A DNA stretch of 64,000 nt from Trichoplusia ni. Taxonomy: Eukaryota; Arthropoda; Insecta; Lepidoptera; Noctuidae. The notes beneath the pieces are model-generated. The model was not told the DNA's origin and did not search any database. It saw only the letters and a list, made by a program, of their open reading frames with translations. The stretch is from positions 1,364,001 through 1,428,000 of the forward strand of contig NC_039489.1 of assembly GCF_003590095.1 (NCBI RefSeq). Reading direction: 5' to 3'. Position numbers and translations under genes: made by a program. This document shows positions 11,683 to 24,400 of this stretch, piece after piece (within the stretch, counting starts at the first letter, position 1; the number at the start of each line of letters is the position of its first letter).

Positions 11683-14600
11683 CTATTCTTCAACCAAATT
11701 AAGTAGCTTATCCATGCTGATCGGGCTGAACGTTCTCCCGCTGTCATTCGAATACATAATGACATTCCTTATAACATAACACTGGAGTTCACCGATCTTG
11801 TACAGAGGTCTACCTTCCCTGGTCTTCCCTGCAATTGGTACGAAGGTTATCCCTTTCTCGATACATCTGGTCTCGAGTAGTTCTGAGAAGCTCTTTGCTT
11901 GCGTGGTCGTGGCGATGACTTCAGCGATTCTGGAAGTTTCCTTGGGTTCTGGCATTATGAAGCGAGGTGGTGGGGGCGGTTCTACGGAGTCCAGGTCTGC
12001 GCTGCGGTTCATCATGTCTAATGCCTTGCGGAACGCGTCGCGGACTGCCGGCTCTTTGAGCACTTCTTCCGGGAACATTTTCTGGAAATGGAGTTGTATT
12101 AATTGACGAAATAATATGCTAAAATAAATATTCTATAGATGCATTATTTCTTTTTTTATTTTGCTTGTTCTGATTTCTTCAAATACCTATTTCCGGTGTT
12201 CATGTATTAAGTACCATTCGAAAGGTTAAAGATAAAGATAAAGATAAAGATATATTTATTTGTATAAACATGTGTAACATAACATAGAAATGTAAATGTG
12301 GATGGTAAAAAATTGGGAATGACAGACATAACCCTTAAGTCCAGACATGTTTTGCCACAGTTAAGCATACAAAAATTTAACAAACATAACTATTTTTAAA
12401 TAAAATTACAAATTAGAACGGTATTAATTGAACATACATATTTTAAAAATATTATTCTATAACTACTTACTATACTTATGTACTACATTAAAAAATCTCT
12501 AACACTATAAAAACATTTTTCAATCAGGAACTTTTTAAGTTCCTTTTTAAACAGCTTAGTTTGATAGATTTCTTTAATATATTCTGGAATTTTATTATAT
12601 ATTGCGGGTGCCATACATATCACACTTTTATGTAGTAGTGCAGTTTTTGCTGGGTGCAACTGTAAATCATTTTTATATTTGTTTCGCCTACTTCTACAAA
12701 CACTGTCAGATAAAAGTGGAAACCAATGTGTGTTGTTTCTTACAAATAAGGCTACCTCTAGGATGTATAAACTTTTTATCTATTACTAAACTAGCTGATC
12801 TGATCACGAGTGTTTGTCTCCGACAAAAAAACTTATAAACAACCATCGTTAATCGCGTCGAACAACGAAATGGACAAGATATACTAAGTAAATGTTGGCA
12901 ATACATTTTTTTTAAAGGTTAGCCGTCATAAAATTGCCTTTAAGATTTGTAAAGTATAAGTAGATACCTTGAAGTCAGTATAAGAGTTGAGTACGGTGGC
13001 GTGCGGCGGGTTGGTGTTGAGCCAGGCGGCCAGCGCGGCCAGCCAGCGCGGCAGCAGCGCGCGCGCCGCGATGGCCGCCACTGTGGGCGCGCCCAGCAGC
13101 TCCAGCCACTCCACACACCACAGCCACGCCGCTGGGTACAGGAATATTATATCAGTAATAGTAGATTTTGTTGATGTTTTAGAAAAATATGCGACTGAGC
13201 AAAATACGGTTGGTTCTGTCGCTGAGCAAAGCTCTCTATCTGAGACACCAAAAATATTTTAGCAATTCTCCTTCATTTCAAAGGCAACAAAACGTATATG
13301 AACTAGAAACTTTTGGCAGTCATGAGGTAGAAAGCAACTTGATACCTATAACCGAAATCTTATATTATAGTGATTAATAGTCACTAATTCACATTGCTCA
13401 TGATTTAGATCGAAAAGTATTTTTTATCAACATTATAAAGATATGTAACAACAAATTTGAATTATTGAACATGAATAGCTATGCGGCCTCACTGTTCTCC
13501 CTGCCGACGAGCTCCAGCGGCGCGTGCTGCAGACAGTGGTCGAGCTTGGGCACGATGTGCTGGTGCAGCATGGCGGCCAGCGCCGGCCCCCACGCGGCGC
13601 GCCACGCCGCCAGCACGCCGCGCGCCGAGCCGTCCGCCGGGTGCCAGGCCGCCAGCGCCGCCGCCAGCCGCCCGCGGATCAGCGGGTACACCGAGCTGGA
13701 CAGCGCCGGGCCCGCCAGCTCGTGCCACGGGAGCACCTGCGGGGGGGGACAGCCAGCCCAGTCAGAGCCATTATCAAAATAGTTTATTTCTGTAACTTTC
13801 TTTTCACAATAATTATACTGTGGCTGGAACTAGGAAGCATTGGTAATTCTTGTGTTGGATGGTTCCGCTCTTCTTAAGTATCTCTATATTTAAGGCGATA
13901 AGTCAACTAAACTAATTTGTTTATTATTTAAGGTCATTATAAAAGTATAAAAGATTAACAGAAAAACAAGCAATAAAACTAGAATGAGAACACTGGTATG
14001 ACTTTGCATGTGTGTGTTTGTGTATATGTGCATGTGTATGGGTGTGTGCACGCGCGTGTGTGTGTGTGTACCCATTGATGCAGCGGCTGCGTGTCCCCGG
14101 TGGGGTCCCAGGCGCGCACGGCGGCCAGCAGACGCGGCAGCAGCGCGCGCGTGGCGCCCGAGCGCAGCAGCCAGGCCGGGACCGCCGCCTGCCACGACTG
14201 CACGACGCGCAGCATGCCCGCTGGCTCGCGAGGGTTCCAGGACCTAAGGAAACATAGTAACATATCATAAACATCGTATTGCACATTGCTGTCCATATTT
14301 TTTCTGCTTAAAGGCTTTAAAACACTGCATTGAAGATTTTGCATAGATGGGAAAAGGCTAGTAGATCCCTACTATGATGGGGTCGGCTTTCATTGTTACT
14401 GGATGCACCTTAAGTAACAGCGTTTTACAAAAAGCGGCTGCTTTGCTTTAGTAAGGACACGTACTGGCACCATTTATTTTTAACTACTGTTATTAAAAGT
14501 TTACTCACTCGGCGGCCGCAGTAAGATGTGGCACAAAGTGTTGCCACAGGAGACTGTTGTAGGCCTCCTCGGTAAGCAGCTTCCTCCACTTCAAGAAGGT

Positions 14601-17600
14601 CGGTATCGGCTCTTCGGGCGCCTGTAGCGGGTCCCACGTCGCGAGTAACGCGCTCAGTAGGGGACTCACGATGTTACCAGCTATAGTGCCCAAACCAAAC
14701 ATCTCGTATTCCGTTGGGAATGAGTCCTGTTGAGAGGAAATTTTGGTTATTTCATAATTTTCCAATGGGGTAAAATTCAAATGGATATCTAGACACGCGG
14801 TAGCTTGGCGAGCAAAACATCCTGATTCATTATCATAATTAGAGTTTGATAGAGCAAGAGAGACTTATAGAATAAACGATTTTATTTCATATCATAGCTA
14901 CATTAATGTTCTTTCCTATTAATACTACAAGCAGTGTTTGTGTCGTGTTTGCGGAAGAATTGTATGTATTCTATGTAATGTATACATACCTTCAACTCGG
15001 CCAGTACATCATGAGCCCTCTCGAGGGACACATCAGGTCTGTTCAGCAGCTCAACCCGCTCCAGTATGCTCTGCACCTTGTTGATCACTTTGTCTTGTTC
15101 TGCAAGCTTTATATTACATTCTTCTAGATCCCTCTCTAAGACAACTATTTCGTCTTCCGCTGATTGAAGCTCGCGAGCGTTTTGGATGATGTCCTGTTGA
15201 ATGTTTATTGAGTGTTACTATTAAGTTAGTCGAGTAAAACAGTCATGATTTTGATTCTTTTAATTTTGAGACAAGAAAACATTAGAAGAATTCACTTTTG
15301 TCGACTGCATTAACTGTTAACTCATTATATTCTAATGTAGTTTCGTGTCAAAGCTTGAAATTTATCACATCTAACAAGCTTATAATCTATGCAGGGAATA
15401 CCTTTTTTTGTTACAAAAAAAAATACACTACCCTTTTCTGCCTTTCTTTTTTATCTCCAAGGACAGAGTCTACCTTCTAACAATCAAATCCTACGGCTTA
15501 ATATCTTCTGTAAGTAAATAACTTTTCTCTGATTTACTAAAAAGTCCTTAACCAACCCCTTAATATCTTCTGTAAGTCGATAACATTTTCTCTCCTGTGG
15601 AAGTATTTCGTTAAGAGTGAGGCCGTACCTGTTCGCAGCAGTCGACCATGAGCTGCATGTTGGTGGCGAGCTGCGGCGCGGCGAAGTTCTTGCAGTCGCG
15701 GCGCGGCTCGTGCTCGAAGCGCGGCGCGGCCGCCCGCAGCGCGTGGTACCCGCTCAGCACGCGCTTCTGCTTGCCCGTCATGTCGATCACCGGCACGCGG
15801 GACAACTCGTTACTGCAGTACACAGAATACACATGAAAGACTGTACGGCTAGGCGAGAGGTTGAGGTCAACACGTTAAAATCACTATGAACGACGTGTCG
15901 CAAGTTCGGATCAGCGTGTGATCCATGAGTCTGGGTGTCTTTCTGCGTGTCATTTGAATTTTTTGTGAAACCCCTGCGACACTAGGATTAAATTCTTTAG
16001 AACAGGAGTTGTTATGATTTTGACAAGCTCAATCCTTTGCTCTCGTCCTCCAATACCCGCTGCCTTACGGAGATCATCAAAAAACCTGGCTACTGACTAT
16101 GTCCAGCAGTCAGGTGAGAGGGGCTGATGATGAGGATTGATAAATAACTCATTAACTAACTGACTGACTGACTAACTGAAAACATGTGTATTCAGTTTTG
16201 GACTTGACTTGTCAAGGGAAGGTGATAAACCAATGTTTCAACTACCACTTGAAGAAGTGTAGCAAGATATATAATTATGACTTTGACTATGTACTACAAA
16301 TATGGCTAAATTAAGTTAGTAGTATACTAGTAAGCTAAGTATCACATTGTAGTGTAGTGATATTATTTGGTGCTTTGTCTGTTGTGCATTCCAGTTGACA
16401 CTGTCTATATGAACTATAATCTCATCCCATAACACCTCATTATGATTAAAGTTCTAAATACCTGGTAATAGTATGCATCGTGGGTTTACCCTCTTGTATG
16501 ACGTCAGCGGCGTCGCGGTAGAAGTAGCGCCCCTTGTGGGACTTCTTCCAGTTGTACGTCTTCTCTTTGGAACCTTTTTCATCTTCTTTCTCTTTCAGAC
16601 GACGCTGTTCCTCCTCTTTCTGTTTTGCTTTTAACTGAAAGGAATGGAGATGGTTCTAGATAAAGTATTGTTGAGGAAGGTGGAAGAATGTACACACATT
16701 TAATTTATAATTTGATTAGAATCGATAATTTTTGATTTTTTTGGTTTACATAAGAATCTGAGTCGAGTTTTTATTTATCGAATCATTTATCGAATCATAT
16801 ATCGTGTTTAAAGGTAAGTAGTAGTAGACGTCTGTTAAGGTTGTCAAATCATTAACATGTTTCTTTTCAATTTGAATATCTCAAAGTAATTATAATCAAT
16901 AAATCATTTATTAATTTGCATTGTTCTGTATTAGACAATATAGAATTTGGGTTTGGAGCCCCTTTTTTGAGTAAATAATGCTTGTGTTAGAAAACTTTAT
17001 CCTTCAATGTCCAGACACGGCAGACACAAAAAGATTATAATTACATATAAACAAAATTATACTCACAGCAGCTTTCTCTGGACCATAAGCACCAATAGCA
17101 CCTCTTCCTTTCCTGACAGTAGCCTCTACAGGAGCCGAGATACCCTGCAGGTCCTTACCTAACCCCTTGCCAGGCTGGTACCCCATCTGTGAACAAATAT
17201 TTAAAGTTAGGCAAAGGTAATTATAAGGATGGTAGAATTGTTTTATAACTTTGACAAGAAAACAGAATTGAAATATTTTGGTATCTGTTATTTCTGAGAC
17301 ACATTAAGAAGTTGAGTTGTTGAGTGATATTCAACAATCATCATTATATATATTAGCTTAAAAAATTTACAATGTTGAATGTATATAAATGTCCTAATGC
17401 AGAACTCTAAAAATAATTTAGGAATACAAATTTATTATACCCCAGCAGCCATCTTGCGACAACTCCATACATTTAAACTCAATGGGGGTTTTTACATGTT
17501 CAAATTCATGTGAAAGTTCTCCAACTAATTGGAATAAAAACATTTTTGAGATCTTGATTTTGATATAAATGTTCATGTAAAGACATACTGGCATTTATGT

Positions 17601-18723
17601 TTTATGAGAGGTCAATAGCCTAAATTACAGAATGGCATACTGACCCGCAATAGCAGCTTGGCTCCAATACCTTTAGTGTGCTTCTCCCACGTCCCCACAT
17701 TGCCTCCCAGGTTGACGGGCTTCATGCCTTGTCCCTGCCGCCTAATCCCGGCCGTGTCGCTTGCAGCTGGTGAGTCCTGTTCTTCTTCATCTGAACTGTC
17801 TACAATATTCGGACGGGATGTCGAGGCTTCTGATGATTCTAATTCTGTAGAAATGTTTTCAATTATTTTGATAGTTAGTGGTTACAGTTACATTAGGATA
17901 ATTGAGATGGAAAATTCAAATTCATTCTTCTTAACTTATTGCTAATCAATGATTTAATGTTAGACCAGCCTATTAGTGTTCCGCCGCTTGATGTAAGGCT
18001 TTAGGAAGATGGTTTTTTTTTTATATTTTCTGATTAAACTATCATAATTAAAAAAAAAACAAAATACGTAAATAATATAAATAAAATTAAAATAAAACAA
18101 AAAAGTTTATTCAATAGCTGCTGTATTCTTGTATCTTCTGAGCTATACCCGCAATTTGAAGAAGGTATGTTAAAACCTTTTTACAAGTTCTTTTATTACA
18201 AACCTTTGCTTTCTTCCTTCTTCTTGCCAGCCTGCTGCACTCCACCGGCCACAAACCCAATGGGTGCAGAGAAGTCCTTAGGTTTACGAGTTCTCTTCCT
18301 AATATTGTCCTCATTATCGTCTTCGTCACTGTCTTTTGACCATACTCCTAGAAAAATAATGTACATTATATTATTTATTATACATAGATGCAGGGATATA
18401 TATAATTTTTCAAGACTTACGGATGCCAAACATTGCCTACAATTTATGTAAATTTTAATAGCAGTATTCAATTTGTTTCGACAATACAAGTACAAATGAA
18501 TTCAGTTACAAGTAATAGGACCGGAAATACCAAAGCATTACACTAAGTGATATAAAATATATATATATATATATAATATATTTTCAGAGCATATTTACCA
18601 CATAGCTTAAATCTTACCGTAGATCTGTTGTTCTTTCTTTGCTTTCCTGCTTCGGTGTGGGTTAAATTCATTATCCAAATCGTAATCGGTGATTTCAAAC
18701 CGTATCACTTCGTCGTCCGACAT
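11683..18723 (-). CDS. TFIP11: Tuftelin-interacting protein 11 (spliceosome disassembly factor)
   Basis: Twelve coding exons, 775 aa: 18723-18618, 18347-18204, 17844-17645, 17186-17067, 16634-16462, 15812-15629, 15193-14990, 14726-14509, 14243-14072, 13736-13493, 13131-12968, 12081-11683. All junctions keep frame (2328 bases in total). The N terminus begins MSDDEVIRFEITDYDLDNEF and continues IYGVWSKDSD, as in the family's N-terminal domain. The G-patch lies at about residues 130-175 (KHTKGIGAKLL, MGYQPGKGLGKDLQG). A basic region and the VIDMTGKQ block (about 256-263) follow, then a coiled coil and the GCFC-type helical domain (about 350-640) with repeated W-P motifs. The last exon carries the conserved GKTREGRPLYKIG tail. 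Role: the G-patch protein recruits and activates the DEAH helicase DHX15/Prp43 to disassemble the intron-lariat spliceosome; the Drosophila orthologue is sip1. Slightly shorter than human TFIP11 (about 837 aa). Exons 6 and 9-11 are unusually GC-rich. Confidence 0.95.
12222..12890 (-). mobile_element. Truncated non-LTR retrotransposon in TFIP11 intron 11
   Basis: Read on the minus strand, this ends an open frame typical of the last part of a reverse transcriptase ORF: ALLHKSVICMAPAIYNKIPE, then IYQTKLFKKELKKFLIEKCF and YSVRDFLM followed by a stop near 12490. An AT-rich 3' UTR follows, closing with tandem TATCTT/AAGATA repeats at 12228-12250. The 5' part is missing. The element has the same orientation as the host gene. 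The clade (CR1/Jockey-like) is uncertain. Confidence 0.7.
14008..14070 (+). repeat. (TG)n microsatellite at the TFIP11 intron 9 donor
   Basis: Imperfect TG/CA repeat with a CG-rich interruption. It abuts exon 9, so on the minus strand the splice donor reads GTACACAC and leads straight into (CA)n. Confidence 0.85.
16040..16135 (+). mobile_element. Probable RTE-type retrotransposon 3' remnant
   Basis: A short stretch ending TATGTCCAGCAGTCAGG and GCTGATGATGAGGA resembles the YVQQ-W end of the lepidopteran RTE-type ORF plus a GAT tail, in TFIP11 intron 5. Degenerate, so low confidence. Confidence 0.35.
18556..18577. repeat. (TA)n microsatellite
   Basis: Run of alternating T and A in TFIP11 intron 1. 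Confidence 0.8.
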
Positions 18724-20498
18724 TTTAAAGATTGTATGTGTACCTGAATCGGTAAATATATATAAGCGACCGATTGAAAATGAATAAAAGTTAGTGAAAT
18801 TAACGTTGCATTTGCAAAGCTTTTCAATAATACAAAATTACAAATGTCAAATCCGTACGCAATAGGACGGCGACACCAAACTACCACAGACAAAAAATGC
18901 TACTAAACTTTTGACAACAACTAGTGAAACACGTGTTACTAATAGTATAGTTTTCTTTTAGGCGATTTGCAATTGCGTTTTGATAAATCGTTGTAATAGT
19001 AACCATTTAAAATGAAAATTAAGAAGAAATAGCTCTCCTCAACACTGGAACATATCAATATTTCCGAAGTTCTGAAGTTCCACATAGAATCTATCATTTG
19101 ATAAATGTGAATACTATTAATATTATACCAAAAAGAGGCAGATAAATAAGTAAATTCGGTTATGTCATCAATCATTCTTTATTTAAAGTCATTTTTGTTA
19201 AGTAGGTGTATAAAACTCATGTTATTTTAGATTTCACACTATGTATTGTGCATCTACATTTTTAAATCCAGACATTTTTATCAGAGTTTTCATTGGCAAG
19301 TCAAGACCTGAATAAGAAACTGGCAAGTATATTTGTACATTGATATGGTAATATTTAAAATATTAGATTACATTCTCATGGATTTCAATGACAGTATTAT
19401 TTTGTTATCAAACTTTTTGTTTTAGAAAAATTCACAACAAATAGTATATTGTAAACGATATGAACTTTAATATTGCAACAACAAAACCACAAGTTTCGAT
19501 GTCTTTCAAAATTAGTCGAATAATTGTGAAATTTAGTCTTACGATACAATCACAGAAAATGTTTCGATAAATAATTTTGTCTTTGTTGTAAACAGACAAT
19601 TTCAACATGTTTGTATAATTTTGCGCGAACATGTTCAATTGAATAATTATAATTCGTAAATATAAATAATATTTGCATCCTTAGGACGGAAACGGACGTC
19701 TTGCAAACATTTTTATAATTAGGACGTAACTTAAAAGGTAGAGCTACACTTTTTTGACTTACATAGTTGTTAAATTAAAATAGCGTCCCCATTCGCTGGT
19801 CTCAAGTGTGGCCCTACCTTATTTTTGAGCGAAACAGTTTTACAAAAAAACATGATTTATAGTTATTCACAGATTAGTTAATAATTAAAGTAGAAAAACT
19901 AATACATAAAATAAAACACTACAAAATAATCGTTTCACGAAAATAACTAAATATTACACACAATATTAAAATATAATTTTATCAAGATAAATTCAATGTC
20001 AATAGTTAGTAAAAAAAAACAATTTAAAACAGTAATGTCCAAATTACAGATATTTATTGGTTAAAAACAAAGTTTATTTAACTTCAGTGTTAATAAACAT
20101 TGTTTTAATATCAAAATCAAAACAGACATTATCGTAAAATATGTCAAAAGTGTATAAAAACAAGGGGAATACTTTTTGTATTTTAAGCGATTTAAAACAA
20201 TTTATATCAACAAACATTCATTCCGATATTAAAAAAAAACAAACAATTAAAATAAAGTTAATTACACACAGACGTTATCCTTCATCACAATAAATATTCA
20301 CCAATCTTTTGAACATTACAAAATCACAGTTCAAAATTACGTTGATGGCAATCTAGTCAATGTTAAAAAGTAATTGCAACTAACTATTCTAGTAAAGTTA
20401 GGTACTTAGATTAAGTATGTGATGCTTACTACAACTAACGAAAGTAGTACGCGAATAATTCCCGCAAAAGTGCTAGCATACTTGGCCGACATTTTAAG
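18724..20498. other. 5' flank of TFIP11 / intergenic
   Basis: AT-rich. It should contain the TFIP11 promoter just above 18723. I see no TATA box, no coding exon and no identifiable repeat up to the retrotransposon tail at 20499. Confidence 0.45.
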
Positions 20499-20634
20499 GA
20501 TCATCATCATCATCATCATCTCAGCCTATCGCCGTCCACTGCTGAACGTAGGCCTCCCCCAAAGAGCGCCATCCATCCCGGTCTTGGGCAGCCCGTATCC
20601 ATCCGCTGCCAGCCACCTTCTTCAAATCATCGGA
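20499..20634 (-). mobile_element. 5'-truncated RTE-type retrotransposon tail
   Basis: Begins with (ATC)7 on the plus strand. The minus strand reads the C-terminal end of an endonuclease-reverse transcriptase (GEAYVQQWTAIG-like: here EAYVQQWTAIG) followed by stop and the (GAT)n tail. Only about 135 bp remain. Related tails occur at 50758, 59416 and 63394 (minus) and 29625 and 61600 (plus). Confidence 0.75.
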
Positions 20635-20888
20635 TTTTAAGGATGTAAATTGACAATACATTTCTATTAAATGCTGTTTTTGACATTAGTATGTGTACAT
20701 ACAGTATGACTTAATTTGTATGTTGGTCACTGGGGGAGGCATATGTTTAGGGGAGCAGATCTTTATAACTGAGATAAGGAGGTCTTTTTTCTTGAATGCG
20801 AAAATGTTCCTGTTTGTTAGCCTTTTGCGGAGATTATAGTACATTTATTAAAAACTCATTTTTCTTTTTAAAGTTTGTTCGAAAACTT

Positions 20889-21140
20889 GTGATGTAAGAA
20901 AGTTAACGATTTGTTTTTCGCCTATTATTCTTATACTAAAAGATATGATTTAAAACAGCAATATTAGTTACAAAGTTTTTTGTTAGAAGCAATTGCAGTT
21001 AATCTGTAAAGAGAAAAAGTCTCAAAAGTTGTAAGTTTATATCTACGAATTTATTTCTAATATTGACAATGAATACTGTTCATTTTATTTTTTATTCGTA
21101 ACCAATTATCTTATCAAAATCGTTAACTTTCTTACGTCGC
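20889..21140. mobile_element. MITE-like element with 24-bp terminal inverted repeats
   Basis: The left end (20889-20912) and right end (21117-21140) are inverted copies that match at 22 of 24 positions around the core GTAAGAAAGTTAACGATTT. The 252-bp interior is AT-rich with no coding capacity. This fits a small nonautonomous DNA transposon. It lies 3' of FHIP, where it could supply alternative poly(A) sites (tttatt near 21049 and 21084). No target-site duplication was verified. Confidence 0.6.
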
Positions 21141-21483
21141 TGACTCACATGAAAGTTCCATTTCTCTTATAACTAAATTATTTACATTACGTTGTATAAT
21201 TTCGCTATACCTAAAAGGCAACTCGACACCCACGGTAGGTCATCACTCATTTTATAAACACTTCTCGAAACGCAATGTGCGTTAAACGACAAATGTTATA
21301 ACACAAATAGGTACATAGTCGATTTTTAATCGATTCTTGAAACAATCGACTAAACTGTTAACAACCAGTAATTTGATTATGGCGTTCCACGATTTGACGT
21401 GAAATTTAAACGAATGTGTCAGCTGAGTTTCCGCTGACGTAACTTTTTTTTATGTATGTGCCTTCAGCGGCTTTGGCTCTCAG

Positions 21484-24400
21484 TCATAAGGCCACCGACT
21501 GTATGTAGCCGTCGTCTTCGTAGTTTCCTGCTGCTAGCCTTAGCGCGTGTTCTTCGCAGAGAGCCGCTAGTTCTTTAAGCCATTCGTCTAGTATTACCGC
21601 GTTGAGTATTGAACGTAGTGTGATGGATTGGTTCCAGTATGACTCTTGTGTGAAGTTGGGTCGTTTGTGCGGACTCGCGTAGGTATTGGTTTGTGGACTG
21701 TGAGCGATTTGTTGGGATGGTGATGATGCTGTTGACAAGAACAGTTTATTACAACACTAAACAAGATGTCTTATTATCAGTTTGCAATTTAGTTTCATTT
21801 TGTCTCTTTAATTAGAAATTCTTCGATTAATTAGAAATTCTTCTAAATAACAGTACAGATTTACGGAGATAATATATAGTAATACTTACAGGATAACCTT
21901 CTGCCAAACATACTGGACAAGCTGTTGGATAGACTTCGTCGTTTGAATTCGACGCGTCGGAACGGAGAGTCGTCCTTGAGAGCTACTTCTTGGCCTTGAC
22001 CTGAACAAGTATGTTGAAGATTAAAAAATATATTGAAAAAATATATGAGGCGCTAAATTTTACTATTAGGTTTTTGTGTGAAGTATAACAGATCAGGATT
22101 AAATTACTTATAGATTCTCAAATTGTACAATCTCCATACTAGACATCAATAGTCAAAATGACTTTCTAGTATTAATAAGCGAGCAGACCATATCGGTCTA
22201 CTCTCTGGTTTTAAAATTTATTTGCGGAAATCGAGTGAGGAAATCTTGCGTCTTTGCGTCCCCAACAACTCTCGTAATCAGTAGTAAACATGTCAGAAAC
22301 ACAAGACTCAGAACCCTGATATCCACAAACGGAAACACATTCTTATTCAAACAGTATAAATAAGCTATAACAATGAATGTCTCACTTTCGTCATTTGTCG
22401 GGCCTCGCGTCTTCACCAGCGCCATCTCGCGCTGTATGAGGAAGACTCTCGCTTTGTCCACGAGCTCGCCGGTGTTCTCGATACCTTCTGTTAACTCGTC
22501 CACTTCTTCTTTTAGTTTACTTAAAACCTGGGACAAGAAAAAAATAAATTGAATATGAAATGAAAAGTATTAGTAGTGTCCTGCAATCTCAAAATCCGAT
22601 TTTCACACTAAGGAATTTAATCCTTGGGTAGCGGGGGACACAAATATTAAAGTCACATGCCCAAGGACACCCTGACTCAGGATTCGTGGGGATCAAAGTC
22701 GCGACACGTAGCACACTGTGAGTTTGGGATGGAAACTCTACCACACGGATATCCGTGCAGTCAGTTAAAGAAAAGTTTATTCTCTCTGTGACGTTTACTG
22801 ATAGATAGATACAGTAGAGTGGCATTTCGATCCCACAACTGCAACAATTCTATTACAGTTGACACGATAAGCCCTCATGTAATGTGACAATCAAACACCA
22901 TAACTACTATCTTCGTTCCCTTTCACTCATTTCTAAGGAGATCGCAACTTACTTGGTACAGAGAAGGCACATTCGGCTGCAGTATGAAGCTCGGACACAG
23001 CAGTAGTGACGTCAGCAGCGGTGTCGGTAGTGACGCCAGCTTGGATATCACGCTCGTTACTCTGCAGTTGACTATCACTTCTGATTCTAATAGCATCGCG
23101 GTCTTCTTTAAGAGACTGCTTAGTAGTGGGCCTGGGGATGGAAGGTAATTGAAATTATTGCTTAACCTCGATTGTGCGAAATTTGCAGCTGTTCACTGTT
23201 CTTGAGATACTGCCTGGTGGGAGATGGACGTACAGTTGGACAGACAATGTAGTAACAGAGTTTGTTTTTACCTTTGGGTGTAGAACCCCTTAATAATGAA
23301 GATTGCTTAACTAGGCTTCTAAGGAGTCAGTTACCTCCACACTAAACTAATCAACTTTTTTTTCAGCGTGAGCATGTTACCTTCATACGGACCGTTTCAC
23401 CATTCAAGTACAAAATCAGGACAGATAGATGACAACTATATATTCGGACATCAAAATACTCACCAATCATAGACTCAGCGCTGGCCCTCCAGCTCCTAAT
23501 CAAAGGCACTTCCCCGTCATACTCCCTCGCCTCCCTCTTCGCGAAGCTCCTTCTAAACAACTCTTCAGCGAAACCTTCATCGCCATCCACCTCCTTATAC
23601 TTAAAACTCTCGTATCCACTACTCTCCCCCGTAGACGTCAGACTATCATGTTCCTTTCCTTCATTCTGTTGTTCATTCACGTCATGTTGTTCATTCTTTA
23701 GTTCCTGCTCATTCAGTGACGTCAGACTGTGTTGTTCTTTCTCTGAACTGTCACTTGTTTTCGTCTCGTAGCCGCTGGTGCATGATATCAAGCTGTCCTG
23801 CTCTTTTATTAGTGTTTGTGCATCTATCTCTTTCGTTTCTTTAGTGTTGTTGTTGGTCTCGCGTTTCGGGTTTGTTATGCTATCGTATCTTGATGTCCAG
23901 TTGCTGCACGCTATTACGCGGGATACGATTTCGAATCTTGAGTCGCATATGTAGGCGTGGTAGTTGCCGAATAGCGTGTCGTTGGGGTTCTGATGAGAAA
24001 ACATTATGTATGAAAATATAATACTCTTAAGGTGAAATTTTGTATTTAAGGAGTAATTATAAATCTCTTGCACTTGCTGTTCTGGCTAACTACTGCGACA
24101 CGTACAACTTTGGTATAATCGAAAATGGTCAACCTTAAAATAACCACAGTTTTACCATAAAAATATTAGCAGCTGAACATTAACTGTGAACAAGGCAATA
24201 TTTTCCACCATCTCGAAACCAGTTATTCATATATTATACACTCCGGGGAAATGCCTGAATCGTTCCACATTCCATTATTCCAATATTATTAGATTTAAAA
24301 AACAGTAGCTGTATTAAAACTTACACCATAATTGACTTTAAGCTCATGCACGAGGTGGCTCATAGCAATGTCGTCGTGCACTCCGTTGAAGCGGCGTTCA

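Noticed and set aside
12228..12255. CRISPR-like short tandem repeats (AAGATA)n
   Set aside because: Simple 3' tail repeat of the retrotransposon, with no spacers; the genome is animal.
13465..13877. Long plus-strand and alternative-frame ORFs rich in Ala, Arg and Pro
   Set aside because: They are shadows of the GC-rich TFIP11 exon 10 on the minus strand, which matches the protein family and splices in frame.
14008..14257. Plus-strand ORFs starting with Cys/Val-rich runs
   Set aside because: They translate the (TG)n microsatellite and the antisense of TFIP11 exon 9.
15617..15889. Plus-strand 90-aa ORF
   Set aside because: Antisense of TFIP11 exon 6; no family resemblance.
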